Below, one piece after another: positions 25,856 to 34,218 of a stretch of DNA of 58,084 nt. The stretch lies in assembly GCF_004634245.1 (NCBI RefSeq), contig NZ_SJTF01000021.1:1-58084 (forward strand). The letters run 5' to 3'. Source of the stretch: Flavobacterium foetidum (GTDB taxonomy: Bacteria; Bacteroidota; Bacteroidia; Flavobacteriales; Flavobacteriaceae). The notes beneath the pieces were generated by a model. It made no database searches, was not told the DNA's origin, and saw only the letters and a program-made list of their open reading frames with translations. The translations under genes were made by a program, and so were the position numbers. The number at the start of each line of letters is the position of its first letter. Within the stretch, counting starts at the first letter, position 1.

Positions 25856-26206
25856 TTTTTTGCCACAGATTAAAAGGATTAAAAAAGATTTTTAATTATG
25901 AATTGCCTCCAGCTTTAGCTGTTGGTTCTATAATGTAATCGTGTAGGGCTTTAGCCAAATAGACACAAAGTTATTCGTCTAGCTGGTCATTTCGACGTAA
26001 GGAGACTCGAGCGATAGCGAATAGGCGAAGCAAATCTTCGCAAGTAGCTCAACGAAGATTGGCCAAAACATGTTATGACAAAATGTTTTTCACGCAGATT
26101 TAAATAGATTTAAGCAGATATTAATGGATTTATTTTATTGAATCTGCCTTAATCTGCAAAATCTGCGTGAAACAAAAATCTTTTTTAATCCTTTTAATCG
26201 GTGGCT
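25856..26206. repeat. Nested inverted repeat element (GCCAC ends) upstream of GH43
   Basis: The 526-bp gap between metG and the GH43 gene has no other gene. Outer arms at 25862-25892 and 26175-26205 match at 30 of 31 positions (GCCACAGATTAAAAGGATTA and its continuation). Inside are a TCATTTCGACG...CAAGTAGCTCAACGAAGATT module (about 25987-26058) and an inner inverted repeat with arms TTTCACGCAGATTT near 26091 and AAATCTGCGTGAAA near 26160. Confidence 0.88.
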
Positions 26207-26230
26207 AATTTATCTTATGGTCTTTTTGAC

Positions 26231-26238
26231 TATATTTG
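26231..26238 (+). promoter_or_regulatory. -7 promoter box TATATTTG
   Basis: Exact TAnnTTTG match, 16 bases before the GH43 start codon, giving a very short leader. No matching -33 TTG was found. Confidence 0.5.
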
Positions 26239-26254
26239 AAAAAAATATCAAAAC

Positions 26255-27754
26255 ATGAATAAAATCTATCTCACCATTTTAGTATTGTTTGTTTATTGCG
26301 GTTACTCTCAATCACAATCGGGAAAAACTTTACAACAAGGAAAATATACCAATCCGATTTTTGCGGGAGATTATCCCGATCCGAGTTTGTTGAGAGACGG
26401 AAAAGATTACTATGTCGTACATTCTTCTTTTGATTATTATCCCGGACTTTTAATCTGGCATTCTACTGATTTGATGAATTGGGAACCAGTTACGAATGCG
26501 CTTCATAAATATGTTGGGGCGGTTTGGGCGCCCGATTTAATTAAGTACAACAACAAATACTACATTTATTTTCCTGCGAATAACACCAATTTCGTAGTAA
26601 CTGCCGATTCTATTAACGGACCTTGGAGTGAACCAATAGATTTGAAAATCGGTAATATCGATCCAGGACATGTTGCAGATGATAAAGGAAATCGATTCTT
26701 ATATTTCAGTAACGGCGGTTATGTGGCTTTGTCAAAAGACGGACTTTCGGTAACAAGTGAATTGAAACATGTCTATGATGGATGGAAAATTCCGCGTGAT
26801 TGGAGCATTGAATGTTTTTGTATGGAAGGACCAAAATTGTTCAAACGAGGTGAATATTATTATTTAACCGTTGCCGAAGGCGGAACTGCTGGTCCGGCGA
26901 CAAGCCATATGGTTATTTCGGCAAGATCTAAATCGCCACTTGGACCTTGGGAGAATTCGCCTTATAATCCAATTTTAAGAACAAAAAGCAATTCTGAAAC
27001 CTGGTGGTCAAAAGGACACAGCACTATTTTTGAAGATGCAAACGGAAAATGGTGGATGATTTTTCACGGTTACGAAAAAGATTATTACAACTTAGGGCGT
27101 CAGACTTTGCTGCAACCAGTGGAATGGACAAAAGACGGCTGGTATAAAATTTCTGATAACACTCAAACAGATAAACCGATTGCAAAACCGCAAGGAAAGA
27201 CCCTTTCTGAATTTTCGTTAAGTGATAATTTTGAAGGTTCAGCCTTAAAACCGCAGTGGAAGTTTTATGGTGGAGTTGAAAATTCGAGATTTAAAGTGGC
27301 CAATAATACGTTGACTATGGAAGGAAAAGGAGACGGAGTTGGAAACAGTTCACCGCTAGTTGTGGTACCGGGAGGACATTCTTACACCGCTGAAGTTGAA
27401 ATGGAGATTGAAGGCGATGCGACTGGAGGTTTGGTGCTATTTTATGATAACAAATATTATTCGGGAATTTTAGCCGATCAAAGCAACATTTTGGCAAATT
27501 TAAGAGGCTGGCAATTTGTGACAGAGAAAGCTACACATAAAAGAAAAGTTTTTCTCCGTCTAAAAAACATCAAAAACACAGTCGATATGTTTTACAGCCT
27601 TGACGGAAAAGACTGGAAGAAAATCGAAAACTCTCTAGAAGTTTCAGGATACCATCATAATGTCTTGAGCGGTTTTTTGGGTTTAAGAATTGCTCTTTGT
27701 TCTTTTGGAAAAGGTAGCGTGAAGTTTAGAAATTTTGTTTACAAGACGCTGTAA
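26255..27754 (+). CDS. Secreted glycoside hydrolase family 43 enzyme
   Basis: A 499-aa glycosidase with a Sec signal peptide (ends near CGYSQ). The five-bladed GH43 propeller (about 33-310) shows the expected residues: base Asp42 (DYPDPSLL), structural VWAPDL (Asp94), pKa-tuning Asp136 (NIDPGHVADD) and acid Glu191 (CFCMEGPKLF). A C-terminal beta-sandwich (about 325-499, ending in a GFLGLRIALCSFGKG block) resembles the concanavalin-like module of two-domain GH43 enzymes. It probably cleaves xylo- or arabino-oligosaccharides in the periplasm. No SusC/D pair or other PUL gene is present nearby, so it is an orphan, and it is flanked by two copies of the same dispersed repeat. Confidence 0.9.
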   Translation: MNKIYLTILVLFVYCGYSQSQSGKTLQQGKYTNPIFAGDYPDPSLLRDGKDYYVVHSSFDYYPGLLIWHSTDLMNWEPVTNALHKYVGAVWAPDLIKYNNKYYIYFPANNTNFVVTADSINGPWSEPIDLKIGNIDPGHVADDKGNRFLYFSNGGYVALSKDGLSVTSELKHVYDGWKIPRDWSIECFCMEGPKLFKRGEYYYLTVAEGGTAGPATSHMVISARSKSPLGPWENSPYNPILRTKSNSETWWSKGHSTIFEDANGKWWMIFHGYEKDYYNLGRQTLLQPVEWTKDGWYKISDNTQTDKPIAKPQGKTLSEFSLSDNFEGSALKPQWKFYGGVENSRFKVANNTLTMEGKGDGVGNSSPLVVVPGGHSYTAEVEMEIEGDATGGLVLFYDNKYYSGILADQSNILANLRGWQFVTEKATHKRKVFLRLKNIKNTVDMFYSLDGKDWKKIENSLEVSGYHHNVLSGFLGLRIALCSFGKGSVKFRNFVYKTL

Positions 27755-27765
27755 ATTTTTTGCCT

Positions 27766-27984
27766 GCCACGAAGGCGCTAAGAAGCAAAGTTTTTTTTCG
27801 CAATATTGTCATTTCGACGAAGGAGAAATCTCCGCAAGTAGCTCAACAAAGATTATAGTATGATAAAAAAGTTTTTCACGCAGATTTAAATAGATTTAAG
27901 CAGATATTTTTAGGATTTTTTAAATTAAATCTGCCAAATCTGCGTGAAATAATAAACTTTGTGTCTTAGCGCCTTAGCGGCAAA
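27766..27984. repeat. Nested inverted repeat element downstream of GH43
   Basis: Fills most of the gene-free gap 27755-28074. Outer arms at 27766-27790 (GCCACGAAGGCGCTAAGAAG...) and 27957-27984 (...CTTAGCGCCTTAGCGGC) pair with about four mismatches. Inside are a TCATTTCGACGAAGGAG...CAAGTAGCTCAACAAAGATT module (27809-27853) and inner arms TTTCACGCAGATTT (27874-27887) and AAATCTGCGTGAAA (27936-27949). The inner modules match the element upstream of GH43 in the same order. Confidence 0.88.
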
Positions 27985-28074
27985 TCCCATATAAAATAGA
28001 ACGAGTTTAAACTACGTTTCGCGCTTATAAATGAGAATATATTTCGCAATCTTTGCAGCCGAAAAAACAAAATT

Positions 28075-28302
28075 ATGAGCAAGACGAAATTAATCATCAA
28101 TAAAAACGGATCTATTAAAATCGAAGGAGATTTTGAAATCATGGATCCAGAGGGAGCGCTTTACGGTTTACAAGGAAGACAAGCACTTGGACTTTGCCGC
28201 TGCGGATTATCTAACAACAAACCGTTCTGCGATGGAGGTCACAGAAATAACTTCGAACACGATTCTGTTGCGTTTGATTTACCTCCGATGAAAACCAATT
28301 AA
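28075..28302 (+). CDS. CDGSH iron-sulfur domain protein
   Basis: A 75-aa protein with one CDGSH [2Fe-2S] binding site: C41-x-C43 and PFCDGGH (C52, H56), in CRCGLSNNKPFCDGGH. The preceding ~38 residues give the usual short beta-rich N-terminus. It is a soluble cytosolic redox or Fe-S transfer protein; bacterial members have no firmly known partner. It is followed 24 bases later by a terminator. AATCTTTG upstream (about 28049-28056) is a one-mismatch -7 box. Confidence 0.93.
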   Translation: MSKTKLIINKNGSIKIEGDFEIMDPEGALYGLQGRQALGLCRCGLSNNKPFCDGGHRNNFEHDSVAFDLPPMKTN

Positions 28303-28323
28303 GTTTCTGTATAAGAGAAAAAT

Positions 28324-28360
28324 AAAAAAAACTGCATCTCACAAGGATGCAGTTTTTTTT
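28324..28360 (+). terminator. Rho-independent terminator of the CDGSH gene
   Basis: Stem ACTGCATC / GATGCAGT extended by A/T pairs on both sides, a 7-nt loop and a tract of eight T. Confidence 0.92.
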
Positions 28361-28437
28361 GTGTAATTTTTTATCAAAAAGTAGGTTATTACTTAAAAAA
28401 CAATAATTACATTTACTGCAACTTTAATTTTCCAAAA

Positions 28438-29568
28438 ATGAAAAAAATACTAATACCACTTTTGTTTTTGTTTTTCGGTGTAAGTTACGCACAAACACAG
28501 AAAATAATTTCCAGTGATTGGACTTCATTCAATCAAACCATTGATATTCAGACTTCGGTCAAGAAAAAATTTAAAGTCGTTGCATCAGTAAAAGTAGAAA
28601 GTTCTGATTCCAAAGCTTGGGCCGGCGTCTGGGCAAGAGTTGATACAAAAAATGAAGAAGAAGGTTTTTTTGATAACATGCAGGACAGGCCTATAAAATC
28701 TAAGGAATGGCAATCGTACACTGTTGAAGGGACGATAGACAAGAACACCAAATCGTTAAGTTTTGGAGGTCTGTGCATCAATAACGGAAAATTCTATTTT
28801 GATAAATATCAGTTATGGATTGAAAATGATAAGGGTGTTTTCGAACCTTTAACAATCTTAAATGCAAGTTTTGAAACTCCTGTGCAAAATGGGGATATTC
28901 CGAAGTGGAACCTTGGAACTTCAAAAGATGCTATTGTTAAGGTGAAAGAATATAAAATTTCTTCTGATAAATCGGCTGTTGATGGAAAAAGCAGTTTGTT
29001 GTTTGATGGAAATGGAATCAAGCCTCGTCCAGAAGCAAAAATAGGAGGTGTCGAAGGAGCTTCTCCAAAAATTGGCGATATGATTTCGATGCTTGAAGAT
29101 CTTAAAGCCCGAGTAGAAAGAACAGTCAAAAATATGAGCCAATATGAAATCGATTATCTTCATGACGAAGAGGCAAATCGAATTGGAGCTTTGGTCATGC
29201 ATTTGGCTGCAGCCGAAAAATACTACCAGGTCTTTACTTTTGAAAACAGGGAATTTAATGAAGAAGAAAAAAAGAAATGGAACACAGCCTTAAATCTGGA
29301 TCAAGGCGGAAGAGACGAATTTAAAGGCCACAATATTCAATATTATTTGGATATCTATAACGAAGTGAGAGCCAAAACAATCGAAGAATTAAAGAAAAGA
29401 GACGATGCATGGTTTGCCGAAGTTCAGTTAAAATATGATATGACCAATCAATATTGCTGGTTTCACGTTATGGAACACCAATCGAGCCATCTGGGACAGA
29501 TTTTGTTTTTAAAGAAACGTATTCCGCCACAACAAAAACAAGTATTAGATAAGGAGTTTAAGAAATAG
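28438..29568 (+). CDS. Secreted protein with beta-rich N-terminal region and DinB-like C-terminal domain
   Basis: A 376-aa protein with a Sec signal peptide (MKKILIPLLFLFFGVSYAQ). Residues about 25-165 look like a carbohydrate-binding-type beta-sandwich (repeated WAGVWARV, FGGLCINNGKFYF, LNASFET). Residues about 215-370 match the DinB/DUF664 four-helix fold, with histidines in LVMHLAAAEKYY and in VMEHQSSHLGQILFL that could bind a metal. DinB-fold proteins are usually cytosolic, so a signal peptide plus a beta domain is unusual. It is alone between two terminators. The catalytic role is unknown; the DinB assignment comes from the histidine pattern and helix layout. Confidence 0.75.
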   Translation: MKKILIPLLFLFFGVSYAQTQKIISSDWTSFNQTIDIQTSVKKKFKVVASVKVESSDSKAWAGVWARVDTKNEEEGFFDNMQDRPIKSKEWQSYTVEGTIDKNTKSLSFGGLCINNGKFYFDKYQLWIENDKGVFEPLTILNASFETPVQNGDIPKWNLGTSKDAIVKVKEYKISSDKSAVDGKSSLLFDGNGIKPRPEAKIGGVEGASPKIGDMISMLEDLKARVERTVKNMSQYEIDYLHDEEANRIGALVMHLAAAEKYYQVFTFENREFNEEEKKKWNTALNLDQGGRDEFKGHNIQYYLDIYNEVRAKTIEELKKRDDAWFAEVQLKYDMTNQYCWFHVMEHQSSHLGQILFLKKRIPPQQKQVLDKEFKK

Positions 29569-29569
29569 T

Positions 29570-29602
29570 AAAAAAAGTCGCATTCGCAATGCGACTTTTT
29601 TT
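29570..29602. terminator. Bidirectional Rho-independent terminator
   Basis: A perfect 14-bp stem (AAAAAAAGTCGCAT / ATGCGACTTTTTTT) with a 5-nt loop, shared by the convergent DinB-like and PrcB-like genes. Confidence 0.92.
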
Positions 29603-30044
29603 ATTGCTCAAAAATAACTGTTTTGGCTGACCTTGAAATTTTGATAATCTGAAAAGGTTGCGTAATTACAGAACTCAATCCGCCTGGATTAAAATTTTCA
29701 ATCTTTACAAATCGGCTATTTTCGTTTTCGTATACTTTTGTAACTTCTATAGAATAACCACTGCTCATTCTGATTTCGTCAAAAACGGCTATAATCTGAT
29801 ATTTTGTAAAATCAATTTCTGTTTCTTTTAGGATGGAAACAGTGTTATGGCTCATTTTTTCTTTCAGCGTATTCCATTCAGCTTCAGTATTGATTAACAG
29901 ATTTATTTTGGGACTTTTATAATCGCCATTAAATTGGTCATCCTGCGCTATAACAGAAAATGTTACGGCAGTCTCTTCTTGTTCGTCATTGCTGCAGCTT
30001 GTGAGCAATAACAATATGCTTAAAATAGTAATAATCTGTTTCAT
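29601..30044 (-). CDS. PrcB-like C-terminal domain lipoprotein
   Basis: A 147-aa lipoprotein. The lipobox is LLTSC with Cys17. The mature domain (about 40-147) matches the PrcB C-terminal domain, with WNTLKEKM, YQIIAVFDEIRMSSGYSIEV and PFQIIKI. In Treponema, PrcB partners the protease PrtP, but no such protease is encoded here. The internal ATG at 30044 is chosen over 30104, because it starts a textbook signal peptide. Confidence 0.75.
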   Translation of the reverse strand: MKQIITILSILLLLTSCSNDEQEETAVTFSVIAQDDQFNGDYKSPKINLLINTEAEWNTLKEKMSHNTVSILKETEIDFTKYQIIAVFDEIRMSSGYSIEVTKVYENENSRFVKIENFNPGGLSSVITQPFQIIKISRSAKTVIFEQ

Positions 30045-30343
30045 GGTTGCTGGTTTTGGTTTTAGAACATACAAGTTCTTACTTAAACAGATATGTTTTT
30101 GCAAAATGGTTGCGTTGGTAATGATATTCTGATCGATTGGCTTTAATCAACCATAACGCAGATTTTAAGAAAATATTTTAAGAAGTTGTAAAAAAAATTA
30201 TGTTTTGAAATGCTGAGAATGTATAAGCTTTTTAAAACTGCTAAAACATCTTTAGATCAGGTATCATTTACTCGAGCAACCTAGCATAATACTCGATTAT
30301 TTCTCCGAAATTTGCAATGTAAAAAACCTTTAAAAAGAACTCA

Positions 30344-30883
30344 ATGGAATTTGGCAGAATCATTATTTCAGAAACGGCAGCAAATAGCGAAAATCCGCAA
30401 GATGTTGTAAATTCGAATATTTCGGTAATCAATCTTATGCGTGAAGAAAAAATTGATGACGATTTAATTCACGAAGATGCGCTGATGAGTTATTATCTGG
30501 ATTATTACGCTTCTAAATATACCGAAGGAAATTTTGCAAGATTTGTTTATGATTCAGGTTGGAATAAAGAACTCAACGAGTTGATTGAAGAAGGATTGGC
30601 ATTGATTGGTGCCGAAAAACATCTGGCTTTGTTTCAGGAACAGAGCAAAAAAGTGCGTCTGCAGAGCAATATCAAACTAGCAAAATTCTTGAAGGCAAAA
30701 TTTGATGGGCCAAATCCGTTTCGAGATAGCTTAAATAATAATGCATTTTTTGACTTAGATGAAAACCTGACCGCCTTAAATGCCGCTTTTCTAAAATCGC
30801 ATCCCGATACAGAAGTGCTTTCGGTTGAGGAGATGTTTACTGCTTTAGAAGAGTTTACAGGACACGAAATCAAAAGAGAATAG
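30344..30883 (+). CDS. DMP19/DUF4375-like protein
   Basis: A 179-aa cytosolic protein. The middle portion, YYLDYYASKYTEGNFARFVY followed by GWNKELNELIEEGL, matches the DUF4375 (DMP19) domain, some members of which mimic DNA or bind repressors. The chain is acidic overall, but the function in Bacteroidota is unknown. Not linked to either neighbour. Confidence 0.65.
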   Translation: MEFGRIIISETAANSENPQDVVNSNISVINLMREEKIDDDLIHEDALMSYYLDYYASKYTEGNFARFVYDSGWNKELNELIEEGLALIGAEKHLALFQEQSKKVRLQSNIKLAKFLKAKFDGPNPFRDSLNNNAFFDLDENLTALNAAFLKSHPDTEVLSVEEMFTALEEFTGHEIKRE

Positions 30884-30944
30884 CGTAATAAAAATCTATA
30901 CGATTCTCATTACGCTATAAATCTAGTCATTTATATTTTGGATA

Positions 30945-31421
30945 TTATCTCAATTCACCCTTGTTGTCATACGCATATTGCACTTGGAGTTCTTTAATGA
31001 GCGTATCAAGTTCATTAAGTCTATCATATTCTCCTTTAAATAAAACCATTGCTTTTTCAAGGTCAGAACCTGTAATCACATCTGCGTTGGCGGCAAAACT
31101 ATCCATTGACTGCTCGCTGCTGGTATACATATCCAGCATTGTAGCTCGTAATCCATGGTCTTTAAACGGAGTCAAAGCCTCAACAGGTTTTCTTCCTTCA
31201 ATCAATTTTGCTTTGGTTTCCTTGATCAGTTTCAATAAGTCTTTTTTAGATTCTGGTTTTCCTATATAACTCTCACATTTTTCATAGAAGTTATTGGTGG
31301 CATCAAACAAAGTGGAATGAGAAGCAACAATGGTGTTGTTGTAGCTTTCTAGAGTCTGCTGATTACAGCTTGAAAAAATCACAGAAACAAATAGTAAAAT
31401 TAAGAGAGTAGTTTTTTTCAT
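30945..31421 (-). CDS. Small helical lipoprotein, unknown
   Basis: A 158-aa lipoprotein with lipobox FSSC (Cys19) after MKKTTLLILLFVSVIF. The mature chain is nearly all alpha-helical by composition, with LLKLIKETKAKLIEGRKP and LEKAMVLFKGEYDRL. No domain is recognised; similar small LIC11966-like surface proteins exist in Bacteroidota. ATG 31421 is chosen over 31478 because it gives a clean signal peptide, and an exact -7 box (31453-31460) lies 31 bases before it. Confidence 0.7.
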   Translation of the reverse strand: MKKTTLLILLFVSVIFSSCNQQTLESYNNTIVASHSTLFDATNNFYEKCESYIGKPESKKDLLKLIKETKAKLIEGRKPVEALTPFKDHGLRATMLDMYTSSEQSMDSFAANADVITGSDLEKAMVLFKGEYDRLNELDTLIKELQVQYAYDNKGELR

Positions 31422-31452
31422 AGGTTTAAACTTTATAAAAAATGTTAATGGG

Positions 31453-31460
31453 CAAATATA
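31453..31460 (-). promoter_or_regulatory. -7 promoter box TATATTTG
   Basis: Exact TAnnTTTG match, 31 bases before the chosen ATG of the 158-aa lipoprotein. Confidence 0.5.
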
Positions 31461-31723
31461 GAGAAACCAGTTGAACATTTTTCTTTGCAGTAAACTAAAA
31501 ACGGAAAAAACACTTTTTCAGTAGAAATATTTTTAAAATGCTGATTTTTATTGGATTTACTGAGTTAGTAAAAACAAATTTCAACCTACAATTCATAATT
31601 CTAGATTTTAAGTTTGTTTGAACTAAAAAAGGATTTTTAGGATAATCGATACCAATAAAGATGTTGATTTAAGAAAGTAGTTTAAAAAAATCGAATTTTT
31701 AGTATTTTTTTGTAAGAAAATTA

Positions 31724-31731
31724 TATATTTG
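31724..31731 (+). promoter_or_regulatory. -7 promoter box TATATTTG
   Basis: Exact TAnnTTTG match upstream of the plus-strand lipoprotein gene, predicting a leader of roughly 60 nt. Confidence 0.45.
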
Positions 31732-31796
31732 AAAAACTTTCAGGATAAGTTAACTAGGATTTTGAAAGAGTAAATTTCCAAAACAAATTGAAGCTA

Positions 31797-32699
31797 ATGA
31801 AAAAACAAATTCTTCTGAGCGGATTTTTTATGTTTTTAATTTCCTGTGGCAAAATCGAAAACAGCTTAACCGAATCCCAAAACCTTAATCGGGAGCTGCT
31901 GACCCAAAACGAAGTGGATGCAGGCCGTAATAAGAACATACAAAAACTGCTTTTTAAAAATACAGATGAAATTCACTATTCTGAGGAATTGAATGTAAAG
32001 CTGCTCTCAAAAGTAGCCGACAATCTTAAAGTTAAATATTCCGACATTAAAATAAACGAATCGAGTTCTATAGATTATAATGAAAAAACTGCTTTTTTTG
32101 TCGTGACCATTGTGGAGCACGGTGTTAAAAATGAGGAAGCACTCGGAGATTATTTTCAGCGTAAATACCTTTTTGTAGATAAAGAAGACGGCACCATAAT
32201 CGCCGAAGAGTTTGACGATAATCTCGGATATTATGATAACGAAGGCATTCGGGTTTCTAAAACTTATATTTTAAAAAACCTGGTTTCGCTCAATGAAAAT
32301 CTGAAAGGCATAGCGTTTTACACAGAGGTCAGTGCCAACAGTCGAATTGTTTTGTATTCTGAACGAAAATTTACCATTCTGGCGTTGGCTGATAATGAAA
32401 TAAAGAAAATTTTGTACGAATATCCAATTCGCCTTACCAACGGCGACTCCAACGGGAGCGGGACTTTTCAGCTGGAAACATTAGAAACCGGAATTAGTCT
32501 TTCTGAGCAAAAAACAAACGGCTTTTGTGATTTGCTAGTAACCAAGCAGTTTTCGTATGAAGAAGCGATAGAAGCCGATCTGGAGAACGGTATAGAAGAA
32601 AAAAACGACCTCAAAACCAAAAAAGAATTCGAAAAGTTGCGTTTTAATGGCAGAGAATATGTGTATGCCCGAGATGACAGACATCGTTTTTTAGATTAA
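31797..32699 (+). CDS. Lipoprotein of unknown function
   Basis: A 300-aa lipoprotein with lipobox FLISC (Cys17) after MKKQILLSGFFM. The mature part is mixed alpha/beta and acidic, with no recognisable domain. The ATG at 31797 is preferred to the TTG at 31788 because it gives a standard signal peptide. A terminator follows 27 bases after the stop, so it is monocistronic. Confidence 0.75.
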   Translation: MKKQILLSGFFMFLISCGKIENSLTESQNLNRELLTQNEVDAGRNKNIQKLLFKNTDEIHYSEELNVKLLSKVADNLKVKYSDIKINESSSIDYNEKTAFFVVTIVEHGVKNEEALGDYFQRKYLFVDKEDGTIIAEEFDDNLGYYDNEGIRVSKTYILKNLVSLNENLKGIAFYTEVSANSRIVLYSERKFTILALADNEIKKILYEYPIRLTNGDSNGSGTFQLETLETGISLSEQKTNGFCDLLVTKQFSYEEAIEADLENGIEEKNDLKTKKEFEKLRFNGREYVYARDDRHRFLD

Positions 32700-32726
32700 A
32701 ATAAAATGAATTTTAAAACATCAGTA

Positions 32727-32749
32727 AAAAGCACTTTTAGAGTGCTTTT
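32727..32749 (+). terminator. Rho-independent terminator
   Basis: Perfect 9-bp stem (AAAAGCACT / AGTGCTTTT) with a 5-nt loop, downstream of the 300-aa lipoprotein gene. Confidence 0.7.
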
Positions 32750-32793
32750 GCTGTTTAGAAGAGATTTCGGTTTTCATTAGAAACTTTGACCTA

Positions 32794-32820
32794 TTGTTAA
32801 CAAACATTTCCTTAAATTTG
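32794..32820 (+). promoter_or_regulatory. serS promoter
   Basis: A TTG at 32794-32796 and an exact -7 box TAAATTTG at 32813-32820, 16 bp apart, 39 bases upstream of the serS ATG. This is the clearest complete Bacteroidota-type promoter in the window, although the spacing is at the short end of the usual range. Confidence 0.6.
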
Positions 32821-32859
32821 CTTCCGTTATAAAAATACAATAGTTATAAAAACCAAGCT

Positions 32860-34131
32860 ATGTTACAAATTGCATTTATTAGAGAAAATCAAGAGAAAGT
32901 AATCAAAGCTTTAGCAAAACGAAATATCGATGCTAAAAGCGTTGTGGAAGAGGTGGTTCAATTAGACGAAAATCGTCGTGCCGCACAGGTGGAATTAGAC
33001 AATACTTTATCAGAATCTAATAAATTGTCCAAAGATATTGGTGAATTGATGAAAGCAGGAGAGAAAGCTAAAGCAGCAATCTTAAAAGAAAAGACCGTTT
33101 CACTAAAAGAAAAAAGCAAAGAACTTGGCGAAAAAGCAGAAGCTTTGGCTGTTGAGTTAACCAATAAATTATACACTTTACCAAACCTTCCGGCTGACAT
33201 TGTTCCTGAAGGAAAAACTCCAGACGATAATTTGAATGTTTTCCAGGAAGGAGATATTCCAGTTTTACACGAAGGCGCACAGCCACACTGGGAGTTGGTA
33301 AAAAAATACGATATTATCGATTTTGAATTGGGTGTAAAAATCACAGGAGCTGGTTTTCCTGTTTATAAAGGAAAAGGCGCAAAGTTACAGCGTGCTTTAA
33401 TCAATTACTTTTTAGACAAAAATACAGCTGCAGGATACAACGAAGTTCAGGTGCCGCATTTGGTAAACGAAGCTTCTGGTTACGGAACAGGACAATTGCC
33501 AGACAAGGAAGGGCAGATGTACCACGCTGGAGTTGACGATTTATATTTGATTCCAACGGCTGAGGTTCCGGTAACCAATTTGTTCCGTGATGTTATTTTA
33601 AGCGAAAGCGAATTGCCGGTTTTACAAACTGCCTATACGCCATGTTTCCGTCGTGAAGCAGGTTCTTACGGAGCGCACGTACGAGGCTTAAACCGTTTGC
33701 ACCAGTTTGATAAAGTAGAAATCGTTCGTATCGAGCATCCAGATAATTCTTATGCTGCATTAGACGGAATGGTAGAACATGTAAAAGATATTTTAAAAGA
33801 ATTAAAATTACCTTACAGAGTTTTACGTCTTTGCGGAGGCGATATGGGGTTCACCTCTGCTTTGACTTACGATTTCGAAGTGTTTTCTACAGCACAAGAC
33901 CGCTGGTTAGAAATCAGTTCTGTTTCTAACTTTGAAACTTTCCAGGCAAACCGCTTGAAATTACGTTTCAAAGACAAAGACGGAAAAAATCAATTGGCGC
34001 ATACACTTAACGGAAGTTCATTAGCACTTCCAAGAGTTTTGGCCGGAATTATAGAAAATTACCAAACTCCAGAAGGAATCGTAATTCCTGAAGTTTTACG
34101 TCCTTACTGCGGATTTGATATTATAAACTAG
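32860..34131 (+). CDS. serS: Seryl-tRNA synthetase
   Basis: Class II synthetase of 423 aa that charges tRNA-Ser and tRNA-Sec. An N-terminal coiled-coil arm (about 30-100) grips the long variable arm of the tRNA. The catalytic core shows motif 2 (TPCFRREAGSYG) and motif 3 (GSSLALPRVLAGIIENYQ), with the TAEVP block between. Full length and normal. The next gene, lgt, follows 87 bp later after a palindrome that can serve as a terminator. Confidence 0.97.
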   Translation: MLQIAFIRENQEKVIKALAKRNIDAKSVVEEVVQLDENRRAAQVELDNTLSESNKLSKDIGELMKAGEKAKAAILKEKTVSLKEKSKELGEKAEALAVELTNKLYTLPNLPADIVPEGKTPDDNLNVFQEGDIPVLHEGAQPHWELVKKYDIIDFELGVKITGAGFPVYKGKGAKLQRALINYFLDKNTAAGYNEVQVPHLVNEASGYGTGQLPDKEGQMYHAGVDDLYLIPTAEVPVTNLFRDVILSESELPVLQTAYTPCFRREAGSYGAHVRGLNRLHQFDKVEIVRIEHPDNSYAALDGMVEHVKDILKELKLPYRVLRLCGGDMGFTSALTYDFEVFSTAQDRWLEISSVSNFETFQANRLKLRFKDKDGKNQLAHTLNGSSLALPRVLAGIIENYQTPEGIVIPEVLRPYCGFDIIN

Positions 34132-34152
34132 TTTTTAGTTCTGAAATATTAC

Positions 34153-34185
34153 AAACCTAACAGGTTTTTAAAACCTGTTAGGTTT
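34153..34185 (+). terminator. Palindromic hairpin after serS
   Basis: A perfect 15-bp inverted repeat (AAACCTAACAGGTTT / AAACCTGTTAGGTTT) with a 3-nt loop followed by TTTTC. It could terminate serS, and its AACAGGTTTTTAAAACCTG core also resembles the other AAGGTTTTCAAAACCTT-type dispersed palindromes. Confidence 0.65.
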
Positions 34186-34218
34186 TCTTAATTGGAATAA
34201 AAATTAAAAATACAGAGC

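Larger units (their letters stand above)
31422..31796. other. Gene-free AT-rich divergent promoter region
   Basis: This 375-bp gap separates two divergent lipoprotein genes. I see two promoter boxes (minus at 31453-31460, plus at 31724-31731) and otherwise AT-rich sequence without repeats or reading frames. Confidence 0.6.

Noticed and set aside
25856..27984. Composite transposon carrying the GH43 gene
   Set aside because: No transposase is encoded and no target-site duplication is visible; the flanking elements share modules but differ in outer arms.
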